DNA from: Drechmeria coniospora
Lineage: Eukaryota; Ascomycota; Sordariomycetes; Hypocreales; Ophiocordycipitaceae
Direction of reading: 5' to 3'
DNA: 64,000 nt
NCBI RefSeq assembly: GCF_001625195.1
Contig: NC_054389.1
Coordinates: 11,032,520-11,096,519 of the forward strand
The notes under the pieces are model-generated. The model was not told where the DNA came from. It did no database searches and saw nothing but the letters and a program-made list of their open reading frames with translations. This document shows, piece by piece, positions 1 through 11,955 of the stretch (the stretch's first letter is position 1; every line of letters begins with the position of its first letter). A program made the translations under genes and the position numbers.

Positions 1-1
1 A

Positions 2-28
2 ATGCGCCCATGCGCCCATGCGCCCATG
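2..28. repeat. 8-bp tandem repeat, three copies
   Basis: Three perfect copies of ATGCGCCC stand head to tail at the left edge, followed by a partial fourth. The array may continue outside the window. It gives spurious ATG codons but no gene is supported. Confidence 0.85.
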
Positions 29-939
29 GCACGGCGCCGACGACGACTCCCTCACCAACAGGCGGGCAGGCAGCACACCTCCGAGGGGAGGCTGTTACGT
101 TCGATCACTAGCACGAGTGCTCCTTGGCCGCTTCGAGTTCGCCTGGCCCCCGATAACCGTGGTCCCCTGTCACGACGGCCCCCTGTAACAGCAGGCCCCC
201 CCCCTCCCTTTCCCTTCCCTCCACCCCCGTCATTTCAGATGGCCATGCCGCATCGTACAAAGCACGCAGCAGGAGCTGCGCTCATGCTCGCTGTGTTGGT
301 CATTTTCCTGGCAGCATCGAGTTGAAACCGTTGCGCAGCGTGCCCTTGATGAGCAGGAGGCTCCTCTCGAGGCCAACCGAGCAGCACTGAGCAGGCAGCA
401 ATCACTCGTCGGTTCATGCGTGATCCGTCATCGATTCCTCGACAGATACTCCTACCTCGCACGCAGTCATCTTGGCCCGATGCGGTTCGAAGAGCCGGGC
501 CGACTGTTTACCAACAGCGCATGAGGACGACAGCAGCCACCGGCATCGTGATACCCTCAAAAGTGCCACGAGACCTAGCCGTGGCGCATGGCGGCTCCCC
601 AGCCTTGCGACGAGTCGGTGCAAGTTTCTCGGGATGCGCCGCACCACACCCTTGGCCCGCACACGTATCACGCACGCGACGATGGCTCCAAACGCGGTAC
701 GGAGTGGCGGTTGCGCCGCGGGGCCATGACGTCTTTGGCCATTGTCCGAGGCTCGTGCTGCCATCTGGACTCGAGTCTCGACAACCAATGCATGCTGGCA
801 TTCGTGCCGACGACAAGCACGAGTGCGAACATGCACGCAGGCGCCGGTGCACATCTCGAAGGCCCAAGTACAGTACAGTGCCAGGTACCTATGGGTGCTA
901 CGGCTTTTCGTAAGCGTGCATTTCTCCAGCACCGCACTG

Positions 940-1310
940 CAATGGTAGGTACGGAGTGAGTACAGTAGATGTTCTGTAGTTGTACTCCGTACTCCGTACT
1001 TGAAAGTCACGGTACGAGTTGTCCGTTCCAACTTGAGCATTCGCAGCCGGGATATCCTGGCTTGCAAGGATGGCTCCCGTCTGTCCTCTCGACGGCGAGG
1101 TACGAATGTCGGCACAGTACGGAGTACGGAGTACTTGTACGCGTACAGGTACAAGTACATGTACTCGTACAGGACAGACGTACCGTACTTACTTACATCT
1201 ACACAATCCAAGGGAAGGGTCATGCATGCAAGTACATGCAGTTATCGCAGCATGTCGTGGTGCACAACGGAAACGTGTGCCTGAACTAATACGGAGTACA
1301 CCGTACAGTC
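940..1310. repeat. Island of TACGGAGTAC/GTACTCCGTA words
   Basis: Repeated, slightly varied copies of TACGGAGTAC and its complement, with alternating GTAC-rich sequence such as GTACAAGTACATGTACTCGTAC. There is no ORF logic. It is one member of a dispersed family seen throughout the intergenic DNA of this window. Confidence 0.7.
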
Positions 1311-2399
1311 CACTAGGTTCGCTGAAAGTCGCGTACGGCACCTGGTCAATGGCCAACCGGCACACGCCTCAGTGTCGGTCTGGACAATGTTCCAAGGTAA
1401 CGGTGATGGGCGTTATTTTGCCGGTGCTCTCAAGGCCAGGCCGATATGATCTTGTAACCTAGGAGACGCAGGAATCCCCGGATGACGGTGCGCAAACCAG
1501 AAGATCTCGATGCCCGCTAGCGACTACTGGTGCTACCGGCCGGAAAACTTTCTCTCTGCTTGGACATCTATTCGTCCTTTGACAAGTTTCAGCCTGTCTT
1601 TGGCCTACCCTTATTGGCCCCCGAGACCGCCGAGGCGGCAGAATTTCCGCTGCGTCAACCCAAAGCCCCCGCAGGGCAGCGAACGGACGGACGACCCCAC
1701 TGGTCGTCCCATGAGTGCACCAGCTTGTAAAGGTACTTGTGCCGCAAGCACTCATTACGACCAAGGGCAAGTAGGGGTACAAGTACGGACCGGCACGGCC
1801 ACGAGGCGATTCGTACTCGTACTACCCAGACGGAGCCTTTGCCGCCCTAATTCAGTGGCACTTGCGCTATTGACTCACTGTTTCCGCGGCCCCATGAGCG
1901 GCGACTTCTCGTGATGGGCCATCGCGCCGCGCAGGGATGAAACCGACAATGTTTCGCGCGACCTCATATTTTCGTCACCTGCCTTGAACCTCCCGGCTTT
2001 CGCTCGACTCGGCACTGCTCTGCACGCACGGCTCTGCACGGAGTCCAGCGTATCACGTCGTTGCAGGAGGGACGGTCGGGCTTGTTGCTCGGGGGGATCA
2101 TCGGACCGCGAGGCGCGAAAGCTCCGGATACCATGGCATCGTGTCTTGCTTGGGTAGGCAGCCATGGAAGACGCGCAGCGTGTGCACGTTTGGTATCGGT
2201 CACCCTCAGCACCGTGACGTGTGCTTACGCGTAACGACGTCCTCCTCACCCCCTTTTCGGCAGGATCGGCTGGTCCATTGTCCTCCGACGGGCAAAGTGC
2301 GAATGTGCACCCTACCGCTTGCTTTTTTGCCGCCGTGCGCTTCTCGAATCTCAGCTGCCGCCGTGGTGGTGCCAAGACCAAGCTGTGCCGAAGTGTACT

Positions 2400-2900
2400 T
2401 TCGCACGCAGGTACATGTAAAGTAAGTACAGGAAGTGTGCAAGTGTATGAGGCTGCCGCGGCCGGGCCATCTGTTCCTTGGGCGTTTTGGCACGCAAAGT
2501 GCGTGTGTGTATACTCTGTCCTCCCTACCGTTCCTCGAACTGTTCGTACTGCACATGTGCAGCAACGTGCGTACGTGCCGCCTCCTGCATATGCGTTTCA
2601 GGGTACTACAGCAGCCGGGCGGTGAGCGAGCTCAACTGGTCCTGAAACATGTCAGCGGAAGAAATATACTGTACATGTGTGCGCAGTATGGAGTACAACT
2701 ATGTACTGTTACTTGCACCCCGATGGCTCGTTGCGTACTTGTACTTGTACGGAGTACATGAGGACACGCTCCTCCATACTTGATGGTACGAGTACTTGAA
2801 CTTCTACAAGCACTTATTGTAAGTAGATGTACAAGTACCTACATGTACATACCATTGAATTCATTGTTACGGAGTATTATTACTCCGTACATGCACATCA
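2400..2900. repeat. Island of GTAC-rich / TACGGAGTAC words
   Basis: Dense GTAC, ACTTGTAC and ACGGAGTA words, including a perfect 9-bp inverted repeat near the right end (2868-2889). Confidence 0.65.
2868..2889. repeat. Perfect inverted repeat, 9-bp arms, 4-base loop
   Basis: TACGGAGTA is followed by TTAT and then TACTCCGTA, a perfect stem with a four-base loop made from two opposed copies of the dispersed word. Confidence 0.85.
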
Positions 2901-3599
2901 CATACTTACATACTTGCACATCCCGCCGTTGCAAGTACTGCTCACAGTTGACCTACCCGGTATCCATCGTATACCAGGAACCGGCCTCTGCAACTCTGTA
3001 CTATGTAGACCTCGTGGTGATGCTGTGTTCCCAAGTATATCCAATACCAACCGACTCCATGTGATACACACTCCGTACGCTTTTGAAAAGTACATTGTCG
3101 ACACACTCGGTAGCCTATTTATATCTCACCGGCACCAGGAAATATCACGTCACGAGTCAAGCAGAACGCTGCCGCATTGAGGTGCACCTACGCCGTACCT
3201 GCATTCGCAAGCTGGGGCCCTGGCCCGGCCATAGCCCTGGCATGACGTGGGCGCCTTGATTTTGCTCGATGCCGCCAGCTTGTTTCGTCCCTTCTCAATC
3301 TCTCGGGGGCGTATTACTCCATGCATCTTTCGACGACGGGTGGCGGTTGGATCGTACGATCGTCGTTGCTCCGTGGCGTCCTCAGTCCCGTCCGAGGGAG
3401 GCATTCTTCAGCAAGCGCGGTGCCAGGCGGGAGGGTGCTCGGTTCAGATGATATTTTGTTTCACAAGATCAGCTGGTCGACTCCCGTATCGGCCGCAATT
3501 TTGAAGCCATGTGCCGTTGATTGCTTCTCGTACGCCACCGAGCACCGTCGTAGCTCGAGGTGTTGGAGCGAACTTTTGAAACGGTCGAGATTGATGTGG

Positions 3600-4160
3600 C
3601 TACAGTAAGTAAGTAGTACTGTGCGTGATCGGAGTACTGTCGGAAAGTACTGCGTGCTTACCTTGGGTACCACGCGGGCATGCATCCAGGTATTACCTTA
3701 GTACTTACGGAGTACTTAGTACGTACTTTGTGCTTTAGTACTCCGTTCTCTGGTACCTAACACGCTTACAGGCACAGAGTACTGCGACGGCAGGTACCTG
3801 TACAAACACGGTACAGATCTGCAGTAGTTGTAGCACTAATACGCCGGCGTTGCTGGGGTAAATCGATCCGTGTCCATGCAGTTCGGCACCAACAGACGAA
3901 AGTACAGGTACATGTTGATAAGTGGTCAACCATCGTAAGTAAGGTGTGTGGGTTCCGTCTCATCCAGTTTTACCGGTCCTGGAACGGAGTATTAATTACC
4001 AAATAATACAGTTTTGTATGTACGGAGTCCTCCATACAAGGCCCCAAAAGGACAATGCGACCCTTGCACTCCGTACTCCGTATTGACCCAACACTTACGG
4101 GTACACACAATACCTACCTGTGCCGTATTTGCATGTACAGTACGGAGTACGGAGTACTCG
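3600..4160. repeat. Island of GTAC-rich / TACGGAGTAC words
   Basis: Several copies of TACGGAGTACTTAGTAC-like sequence, CTCCGTACTCCGTA and TACGGAGTACGGAGTAC. Overlapping short frames have no coding character. A smaller satellite cluster lies at about 4500-4590. Confidence 0.65.
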
Positions 4161-6002
4161 CATTGCTACTAATACCAAGTTCGGCCGTCTTTTTTTAGAA
4201 CCATCGTCACTGATGGCCGCCAACTGGCACCCGAAACAGATGGTGAAGCCTTGGCAAAGCCTCGGCAACCGTCCGACCTGGTACTCCGTAGATGATCCTT
4301 TCATATTGCTTTTCATGGCCATGCTGACGCAGTCGACGTGTGAAACGGCACAAGCAATAATAGTGGTGCGCCCACCAAAGTCGCGCGCCGCTCTGTTCTC
4401 ACATCCGAACACACCCCGCTGGACACGAAGTGCGCCGAGTCCGTGATTGTACTAGTTTCCATCTGGTGCGAGTGCTAATACACTGCTGGAAATGCACATG
4501 CATTTTAAGTATACTTACGGAGTACCTGTAGTAATATTACTTCGTACTCCGTATTCCGTCCTCCGTCCTCCGTTTTGTACGGAGTACCCTCATCCGGTTT
4601 ACAAGCATGCCTCGTGCTTTTTCATCCCCCCTGGCTTTGCTCATCACCCTTGACACCCGCTAGTACGATCCTCGCTGAGCCACGACCAGAAGGCGGCAGT
4701 TTCGAATGTCTTTGACGTCATTGGCCGCGCATCGATCCATATGTGGCTTGTGATTTTTCATCTTTTTTTTTTCCAGTCCTGTCTATCTACAAGTGCTCCG
4801 TTTTCGAATGTATTGCCATACGAGGTACATCCGCGGGTATGAATTAAATTGTAAGGAATAAAAAGTACGCTGGGCTTACTCCTTACTGTGCTCTTACTTC
4901 CCCCATCATGAGGCCCTCCATAATCGGGGGATTGGCCCTCGTTCCTTGTCCTCGTCAGTCATCACCATGTATTGTTTGCATCTTCACTGATCCGTTCCCT
5001 GACTCGTAAACAGCATACGTTTCATCTGAATCAGTCTCATCCCTCGAGACGTCTTGACAAGCACATGACCAACGTGTGCCGTTTGATACGCCGCAAATAT
5101 ATTGCCATTCCATCGACGAGGCATGCCCCCTGCGAAAGCGGTTTGGATGGTGATGCATCTCGCTCTTGTCGGGCGCACGTAGGCATCACGAACGCTTGCC
5201 TTGGCCAACTCCTAGTAGGTGGTGCTTCCTTCATCCACGGAACCTGTAGAGTATTATTTCTCAAAGACACCATGAGCAAAGGCAGGTAGGCCTCGGTAGG
5301 GCGCTACGTAACCAGTTACAGTTAGTAGTAGCACCGAGTGCCCGATGCAGCAGCGGGTCGACATCATCCGCATCCTTGAATGTTGGCATCCGGGCCTGTT
5401 CCCCACGGCCATGGAGCACAAGTTCGTCCCGTGCCAGTGACTCCAGATGCAATAGAGGTGGTGCTGGCTTGAATGTCGATGATGGCGGTTTAATGCATGT
5501 GCTTCCCGCTGCGCATGTCCTGTTTCCCACGGGTCGGTCCTTCATCAGTCTTCGGTCATGGAGCATTCCGGGTTGCTCGGCTCCATCATGACACCAACTA
5601 CCTTTTACTCCGTACATGCCGAGAGTGATGATAATTTCCCCTTCCGCGGTCGCATCATCGGGGGGGGGGACCGACGTGCCCACCTAGTCGACAATTGCGA
5701 TGGGCAGCAGAATCGTAGCGTCGCTTCTCCTCCTCCGCCAAAAAACGCCACACCGCACTCGGTACGACGACAAACCCTAAGCTCCAGTTACGAGTACGTC
5801 GGCATCGACCTTGCGAGAGACAAGCTTTCCCGTCGGCTCCACGAGACAAAAGAGGACACAGGGGGCAGGCAGCATCATGGAGCACATGGAAAGAGAAAGC
5901 GGCGGACGGATCTGTCCACCCCCAGGTTGGCGATCCAAGCATTCCGACAGAGGCCAGACGTTCACCACCCAGTCCGCTACGATATCAATCATCTAATCCG
6001 CC

Positions 6003-7383
6003 ATGGCTACCCGTCCGATATTTACGGCAACGCATCCTCGCGCCTGCTCGACTGCTTTTGAACGGGTATGCTTGGCTCCCACACGGCGTCGCGCGGCGCC
6101 GGTACCGCCATGGATGGGTCCCAAGTTCGAACTGACATCTCATCCCCCTCCCCTCCTCCAGGTCTTCATGACCCGCCGCGATGTGCTCGAGAGCCAGCAC
6201 GAGCCTTTTGGCGATGCCTTCTATTTCGGTCCCGAATTCCTCGGCACCCGCTTCAAGGACGACCCGGCCGCCCGCGCTGTGGCCCCAGAGCTTCAGCAGA
6301 CGTACAAGCAGGTCCTCCACCAGTTTGACGAGGTCGAAAAACAGGTTCGCTCGCTCCTCAGCCGGCCGCTTCCTTTGGCATGGTGCTCTTCCGTCGTATG
6401 CTCTGCCGAGCTGCCTGCCTTGCCCCGAGTGGGGAGGGGCGGGTTGATGGATGGACTCGTTGACGAGCTCCTCGTCCCACGTCGACTCGTCGTCGTCTGC
6501 GAAACGACAAGTCCGTCACCAACCAGACGATGGAACGTTCGACCACGACAGCAAGACATGCCGACCCCTCTCATCGTGCATTCTTCTCCCTCTCCGAGCA
6601 AGTGGAAAGCTGCGAGGAGAACGGATGCTTACGCGCACCCCAGGGCAAGCGCGTCTTTATCAAGGACATGGCTTACTATCTCTTCCCTCCTGACGGTCGG
6701 GCCGCCAGCATCGCTCCCTCTCTCGGCGGCGGCGAGGAACCAGGCAACCCGACGGTGGTGCCCCTCGATGTCCTGAGACGCTTTCACTTCACCTTTCTCA
6801 TCCGCCATCCTCGCCGCGCCATCCCCTCGTACTACCGCTGCACCGTACCGCCCCTGAGCGAGGTCACCGGCTGGGACACTTTTATGCCCAGCGAAGCGGG
6901 ATACGAGGAACTCGTCCGCCTCTTCGACTTTCTCGCCAGAAATGACGTCGTCGACAAGCAGCACGTCACCGTTGTCGACGCCGACGACCTGCTCGACCAT
7001 CCCGAGGAGACGGTCCGGCAGTACTGCGCCCAGACGGCCGTCGACTATCACCCCTCCATGCTGGAGTGGAACGACCAAGACAGGGAGCATGCCGAGAAGC
7101 TGTTTGCCAAGTGGAACGGGTTCCACAATGATGTCCTCGCCACCTCGAGGCTGCACGCCAGGTCGGCGGCTCAGGTAAGCACCCACCACGGCGCCTTCGA
7201 AAATGGAATCGTTGTCGGAACCCGGCTCAACTCTTGCGACGACAGAAGACGTCGACGATTGAGTCTGAGAACAAGGAGTGGGCCGACAAGTACGGCCCGG
7301 AGGGACAAAAGGTCATTCGCCAGGTTGTGGATGACAACATTCCTCACTATGAGTACCTCAGGCAGTTCTGTCTTCGAAAGTAG
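6003..7383 (+). CDS. P-loop sulfotransferase-like protein
   Basis: Predicted exons 6003-6065, 6162-6344, 6644-7174 and 7246-7383 give about 304 residues. The N-terminus carries the 5'-phosphosulfate-binding loop of the sulfotransferase fold (THPRACSTAFER, residues ~10-21), and a mid-protein RHPRRAIPSYYR resembles the 3'-phosphate-binding Arg/Ser motif. The protein is therefore likely to bind PAPS or a related nucleotide; the acceptor is unknown, and fungal members of this family are mostly uncharacterised. Introns 1 and 3 have clear branch sites (CTGAC, CTCAAC). Intron 2 is long (299 bases) with a weak donor (GTTCGC); its limits rest on phase and on the join EVEKQ|GKRVFIKDM, so an extra small exon is possible. 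No signal peptide or membrane segment is evident, suggesting a cytosolic enzyme. The next gene, mL67, converges on it. Confidence 0.8.
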
Positions 7384-7635
7384 AACCGCTGCGACGGCTC
7401 CATCGAGGGGCCCCTTCCATGTCTGCATGCTTGTATCCGTATTCTCTGCCGAGTATAAGGGAAGATGTATGAATGCTATGATACAACAGCTGGCGAGCGA
7501 GGCGCTCGCGTAGTCGGCAACCAGCACCCGCCTCGGCTGCCCACGCCCATCGTCCGCACGCGCCATCGAGGTCGTACCATTTCTACGACAATCCGATGGT
7601 GAAGCGACGGTATCCTTCCTCTCGGACGCCTTGCT

Positions 7636-8465
7636 CTAGGCCTCTGCTTTGGTTTCCTGCACCGCCGCTTCCGGCACTACGCCGAACGAGTATGCGGCAT
7701 CCTCGAGCAACCCGTGCGTGACATTGATGCTCCACGACTCTGCGTACCCCTTGTCCAAGTCATTCGACCAACTGACCGAGACGTCGGCTAGTTGCCTCTC
7801 ACCCTCCGCAGACTCGCTCGCGACAACCTTGTTACCGGCTCCCTGCCCGGCCAAGACGACGGCCATGTCGGCAATCGCGTTTTTCTTTTGTGCATTCAGC
7901 GCGATTCCTCGCTCCGCCTTGCTGCGAACAGGACGGTAGTCCACCCCCTTCGCTTTTTCCTCTGCAACTTTCTTCTTGTCGGCCGCCGAAAACTCGTCGG
8001 GTCGCTTGTATCGGAACTCATCCGTCCACGCGACCTCGTGTAGATGTTTCAGCTCTCGCAGCTTCTGAAAGACGGATCGTCCTATGGCGCCCTGGGGAAA
8101 TTTAATCATCGCCATGGGTGACCAGTAGTCCTTGCGGAGCTTCGCAGGTTTCGTCTTCTTGCCGTTAAAGGGCAGTTGCTTCAAGTCGTGGACGCCCTGG
8201 GCGAAGTCAGCGAGCTGCTCATCTCAAGCGCATGATGTAAAATAAAAAGGGAAAAGGAACAAAAACCCACATCTAACTTGTCGTTGAAGGAGTAGATGAT
8301 CTGTTCAGATCTCCGATGGCAAAACACCCAGATCCTTTCGCCATGGCCGTCAGGGCCCTGGAAGCCGGTCGTTGCGTGTCGGCGCCGGTTCGTGTGAACT
8401 TGACGGATGCATGTCCGTATTAGACGAGGCAATTGGCCAAACCGATTCGATGAAGCCGCATTCAT
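7636..8465 (-). CDS. MHR1: Mitochondrial large ribosomal subunit protein mL67 (Mhr1)
   Basis: Two predicted exons, 8465-8271 and 8196-7636, give about 251 residues. The protein has an Arg-rich mitochondrial-type N-terminus, then GERIWVF and the family hallmark LKQLPFNGKKTKPAKLRKDYW followed by SPMAMIKFP, as in fungal mL67/Mhr1. In yeast this protein sits in the mitoribosome large subunit and is also implicated in mitochondrial DNA recombination and transcription. The donor is GTGGGT. I prefer the acceptor CCCAG before 8196 because a CTGAC branch site precedes it; a second in-phase acceptor (exon start 8217) would add seven residues. The start is the first ATG in frame. Upstream it is divergent from HSP104, with which it shares a promoter region. 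Confidence 0.85.
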
Positions 8466-9174
8466 GATCGGCTGTTGTCGCTGATGTCGAGAGTAATCAC
8501 GCCGCAACGAGCAAAATCGTTGGTTGCCAATCCCTGAGCTGGCGCGACATCACGTGATGTAGAAAGTGAAGCAAATATCCAGCCTACCATTATTGCTCTA
8601 CTTATGGAGTACATGTATTAATTACTATAATAAGTACATGTACTGTATGGAGTAAGGGTACAACTACTCTGTACTCCGTACCTGTACCTGTATCACCTGT
8701 ACCATAGAACGGAGTACATGTACTTGCTTACTACTCCATACGGCACTTACCTACATGCCGCTCAACCCGTGGTCCAATCAGAGAGCTTCCTCACCACCGA
8801 TCAATCAGTGGCCTGATCTGTGACATCACGGTGGTTTCTGGTGGGTTCTAGCTCTCCCCATGGCCGGTTCCAGCTGCTCCCAGTTGCATCCAGAGCTTCC
8901 GTGCAGCTTCTACCACGAACCCAGCTTCGTCCGGCATCATTCAATTTCTCCCGCCCCACCACCTTGCAACAGATAAATTCGTAGGCTGTGAGGTTCGAAA
9001 GTTATTTTCTCTCCTCTTCATTCATCATTCACGACACACCCCGTTCACAGACCGTCGATGCCCGACACTGCATGCATCGCGACACGAATTGAAGCCCCTC
9101 ACCGTAGAGCTTCTCCAGTAACGACCCAAGTTCACAACATATCCGCGTTCGTCGTCAAGACATAAACCGCCACG
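8466..9174. promoter_or_regulatory. Shared divergent promoter region of mL67 and HSP104
   Basis: The 0.7 kb between the two divergent start codons must hold both promoters. It contains a GTAC-rich island (~8580-8760), then a CCAAT box (8774-8778), then a TTC-rich stretch. Two TTC triplets ten bases apart (8836-8838, 8846-8848) fit the spacing of a step-type heat-shock element, with further TTC and GAA triplets to 8935 off the canonical spacing. Hsf1 control of HSP104 is known in fungi; that these triplets serve it here is inference. The last 170 bases form the HSP104 leader. Confidence 0.5.
8580..8760. repeat. GTAC-rich island within the divergent promoter
   Basis: Copies of GGAGTACATGTA, CTCTGTACTCCGTACC and ACGGAGTACATGTAC lie between mL67 and HSP104. 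This is the only such island I saw inside the 6-14 kb gene block. Confidence 0.7.
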
Positions 9175-11955
9175 ATGAACGCGCGAATGGACTTCACCGA
9201 CCGGGCCCAGAAGGCTGTCGAGGACGCCATGGCCCTGGCCGAACAGTACGGCCATTCACAGCTTGTTCCCGTCCACTTGGCCGTCTCCCTGCTTGAACCG
9301 CCAATCGACCAGTCCAAGGACCAACAGAATGGACCGGCCCAGTCGACAATCACCCTTTTCCGACAGGTCGTTGAACGAGCACACGGCGACCCCCAGCTCT
9401 TCGATCGAGCGCTCAAGAAGATGCTCGTCCGACTCCCGAGCCAAGATCCTCCGCCAGAACAGGTTTCTCTATCAGCTTCATTTCACAAAGTTTTGCAAGA
9501 TGCAATGAAATTGCAAAAGGTTCAAAAGGATACCTACATCGGCGTCGACCATCTCATCACTTCGCTGTCGGAGGACCACAACATCCAGACGGCCCTTCGG
9601 GAGGCCAACATACCCCAGGCCAAGTTTATCCAAGAAGCCGTCCAGGCGATCCGAGGTACGAAGCGGGTAGACAGCAAGACGGCCGATACCGAAGAGGAGA
9701 ACGAGAACCTGGCCAAGTTTACCATCGACATGACGGCCATGGCGAGGGACAAAAAAATCGATCCCGTTATTGGCCGAGAGGAGGAGATTCGCCGCGTCGT
9801 CCGGATTCTGTCGCGGCGCACCAAGAACAACCCGGTCCTCATCGGCGAACCCGGCGTGGGAAAGACCACAGTCGTCGAAGGTCTTGCCCAGCGAATCGTC
9901 AACCGCGACGTTCCCGACAATCTGAAGAACTGCAAACTGTTGTCACTCGATGTCGGAGCGCTCGTTGCAGGAAGCAAGTTTCGTGGAGAGTTCGAGGAAC
10001 GGATGAAGGGAGTCTTGAAGGAGATTGAAGACTCCAAGGATGTCATCGTCCTCTTCGTCGACGAAATACACCTGCTCATGGGCGCCGGCTCCTCCGGCGA
10101 GGGCGGAATGGACGCGGCGAACTTGCTGAAGCCGATGCTCGCCCGTGGCCAGCTTCATTGCATCGGTGCCACGACGCTAGCCGAGTACCGAAAGTATGTC
10201 GAAAAGGACGCCGCGTTTGAGCGTCGATTCCAGCAGGTCATGGTCAAGGAACCGACCATCCCCGAGACAATCTCCATTCTCCGCGGTCTCAAGGAACGAT
10301 ACGACCGACACCACCGCGTCACCATTCTCGACAGCGCGCTGGTCGCTTCGGCAAACTTGGCGGCCCGCTACCTGACGTCGCGGCGAATGCCCGACTCGGC
10401 TATTGACTTGGTCGACGAGGCCGCCGCCGCCGTGCGGGTGGCGCGAGAGTCCCAACCGGAGATCATCGACTCGCTCGACCGCAAGCATCGACAGCTGATG
10501 ATCGAAATTGCCGCCCTGGAGAAGGAGCATGACGAAGAGTCCAAGAAACGACTGCAGCAAGCCAAGAAGGATGCACAGAACGTCGAGGAAGAGCTCGAGC
10601 CGCTTCGAGCAAAGTATAAGAACGAAATCAAGCGGAGCGAAGAGATCCACCAGGCCAAACTCAAGCTCGACGATCTGGTGAAGCGGCTCGAGGATGCGAT
10701 GAACATGGAACAACACGCCAAGGCGGCCGACCTCAAGTACGGTGCCATCCCGGAGCAGGAGGCAGTCATCAAGGACCTCGAGGCCAAGAAGGTGGCGGCC
10801 GACGCCGCCTTGAACGCGACAGGTGCCGATCCCGGCAGCGCCATGGTCACCGACATCGTCACGGCCGACCACATCAACGAAATCGTGGCCCGATGGACGG
10901 GAATCCCCGTCACCCGCCTCCGAACTTCGGAGAAGGAAAAGCTGATCCACATGGAGAAGGTTCTGAGCAAGGTGGTTGTCGGCCAGAAGGAGGCAGTCCA
11001 GTCGGTCGCCAATTCAATCCGCCTCCAGCGCTCCGGCCTCAGCAATCCGAACCAGCCGCCGAGCTTCCTCTTCTGCGGTCCCTCCGGCACGGGCAAGACG
11101 CTGCTCACCAAGGCTCTCGCCGAGTTTCTGTTCGACGACGCCAAGGCCATGATACGCTTCGACATGTCGGAATATCAGGAGCGCCATTCGCTGAGCCGAA
11201 TGATCGGTGCACCACCCGGCTATGTCGGACACGATGCCGGAGGCCAGCTGACGGAAGCGCTGCGCCGGAAGCCCTTCTCCATTCTGCTCTTCGACGAGGT
11301 TGAGAAGGCGGCGAAGGAAGTCCTGACCGTTCTCTTGCAGCTCATGGACGACGGCAGAATCACCGACGGCCAAGGCAGAGTTGTTGATGCCAAGAACTGC
11401 ATCGTCGTCATGACGTCGAACCTCGGCGCCGAGTTTCTCACCCGGCCCGGTGCCAAGGAGGGACGAGTGGATACGGGCACCCGGGAGCTCGTCATGGGCG
11501 CTCTCCGCAACTACTTCTTACCCGAGTTCCTCAACCGCATCAACTCGGTCGTCATCTTCAACAGGCTGACGCGGAAGGAGATTCGCAAGATCGTCGACCT
11601 TCGCATCAGCGAGATCCAGAAGAGACTCGAGGACAACGGGCGCAAGGTTCGGATCGAGGTCTCGGACGAGGCCAAGGACTACCTCGGAGCCTCGGGTTAC
11701 TCGCCCGCGTACGGCGCTCGGCCGCTCGCTCGGCTCATCGAAAAGGAGGTGCTCAACAAACTGGCCATACTCATCTTGCGGAACAACATTCGTGACGGAG
11801 AGACGGCTTGCGTGGAGCTGAGTGACGGCAAGATTGTCGTACTCTCGAACCATCCAGATAGCGAGATGAGCGACGACGACGAGATGATGACGGACGAAGA
11901 TGACGCCGTCGACGAAGTGGCCGGCGACAACATGGACGAAGACATTTACAGTTGA
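9175..11955 (+). CDS. HSP104: Hsp104/ClpB-type AAA+ protein disaggregase
   Basis: An uninterrupted 926-residue frame, close to the usual length of fungal Hsp104. It has an N-terminal Clp repeat domain, a first nucleotide-binding domain with Walker A GEPGVGKT (residues 224-231) and Walker B VDEIH, a coiled-coil middle domain (~410-540), a second AAA+ domain with GPSGTGKT (635-642) and LLFDEVEKA, then a Clp C-terminal domain. The enzyme extracts and refolds aggregated proteins together with Hsp70/Hsp40 and in yeast propagates prions. The C-terminus is a strongly acidic tail ending MDEDIYS. Yeast Hsp104 also has an acidic tail, but it ends in a different motif used by TPR co-chaperones. It is intronless, which suits expression during heat stress, when splicing is impaired. 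It diverges from mL67 and converges on PBN1. Confidence 0.97.
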   Translation: MNARMDFTDRAQKAVEDAMALAEQYGHSQLVPVHLAVSLLEPPIDQSKDQQNGPAQSTITLFRQVVERAHGDPQLFDRALKKMLVRLPSQDPPPEQVSLSASFHKVLQDAMKLQKVQKDTYIGVDHLITSLSEDHNIQTALREANIPQAKFIQEAVQAIRGTKRVDSKTADTEEENENLAKFTIDMTAMARDKKIDPVIGREEEIRRVVRILSRRTKNNPVLIGEPGVGKTTVVEGLAQRIVNRDVPDNLKNCKLLSLDVGALVAGSKFRGEFEERMKGVLKEIEDSKDVIVLFVDEIHLLMGAGSSGEGGMDAANLLKPMLARGQLHCIGATTLAEYRKYVEKDAAFERRFQQVMVKEPTIPETISILRGLKERYDRHHRVTILDSALVASANLAARYLTSRRMPDSAIDLVDEAAAAVRVARESQPEIIDSLDRKHRQLMIEIAALEKEHDEESKKRLQQAKKDAQNVEEELEPLRAKYKNEIKRSEEIHQAKLKLDDLVKRLEDAMNMEQHAKAADLKYGAIPEQEAVIKDLEAKKVAADAALNATGADPGSAMVTDIVTADHINEIVARWTGIPVTRLRTSEKEKLIHMEKVLSKVVVGQKEAVQSVANSIRLQRSGLSNPNQPPSFLFCGPSGTGKTLLTKALAEFLFDDAKAMIRFDMSEYQERHSLSRMIGAPPGYVGHDAGGQLTEALRRKPFSILLFDEVEKAAKEVLTVLLQLMDDGRITDGQGRVVDAKNCIVVMTSNLGAEFLTRPGAKEGRVDTGTRELVMGALRNYFLPEFLNRINSVVIFNRLTRKEIRKIVDLRISEIQKRLEDNGRKVRIEVSDEAKDYLGASGYSPAYGARPLARLIEKEVLNKLAILILRNNIRDGETACVELSDGKIVVLSNHPDSEMSDDDEMMTDEDDAVDEVAGDNMDEDIYS

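Larger units (their letters stand above)
1..6002. other. Gene-free left flank with GTAC-rich islands
   Basis: I find no coding region that I can support in these six kilobases. Open frames are short, overlap on all six frames, show no family motif and cannot be joined by plausible introns. The stretch alternates ordinary mixed sequence with islands dense in TACGGAGTAC/GTACTCCGTA words, listed separately. The last few hundred bases are presumably the promoter and leader of the sulfotransferase-like gene starting at 6003. Confidence 0.6.

Noticed and set aside
8830..8950. A canonical heat-shock element array upstream of HSP104
   Set aside because: TTC triplets are frequent, but only one pair has the right ten-base spacing. 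The rest are off register, so I do not claim a defined element.
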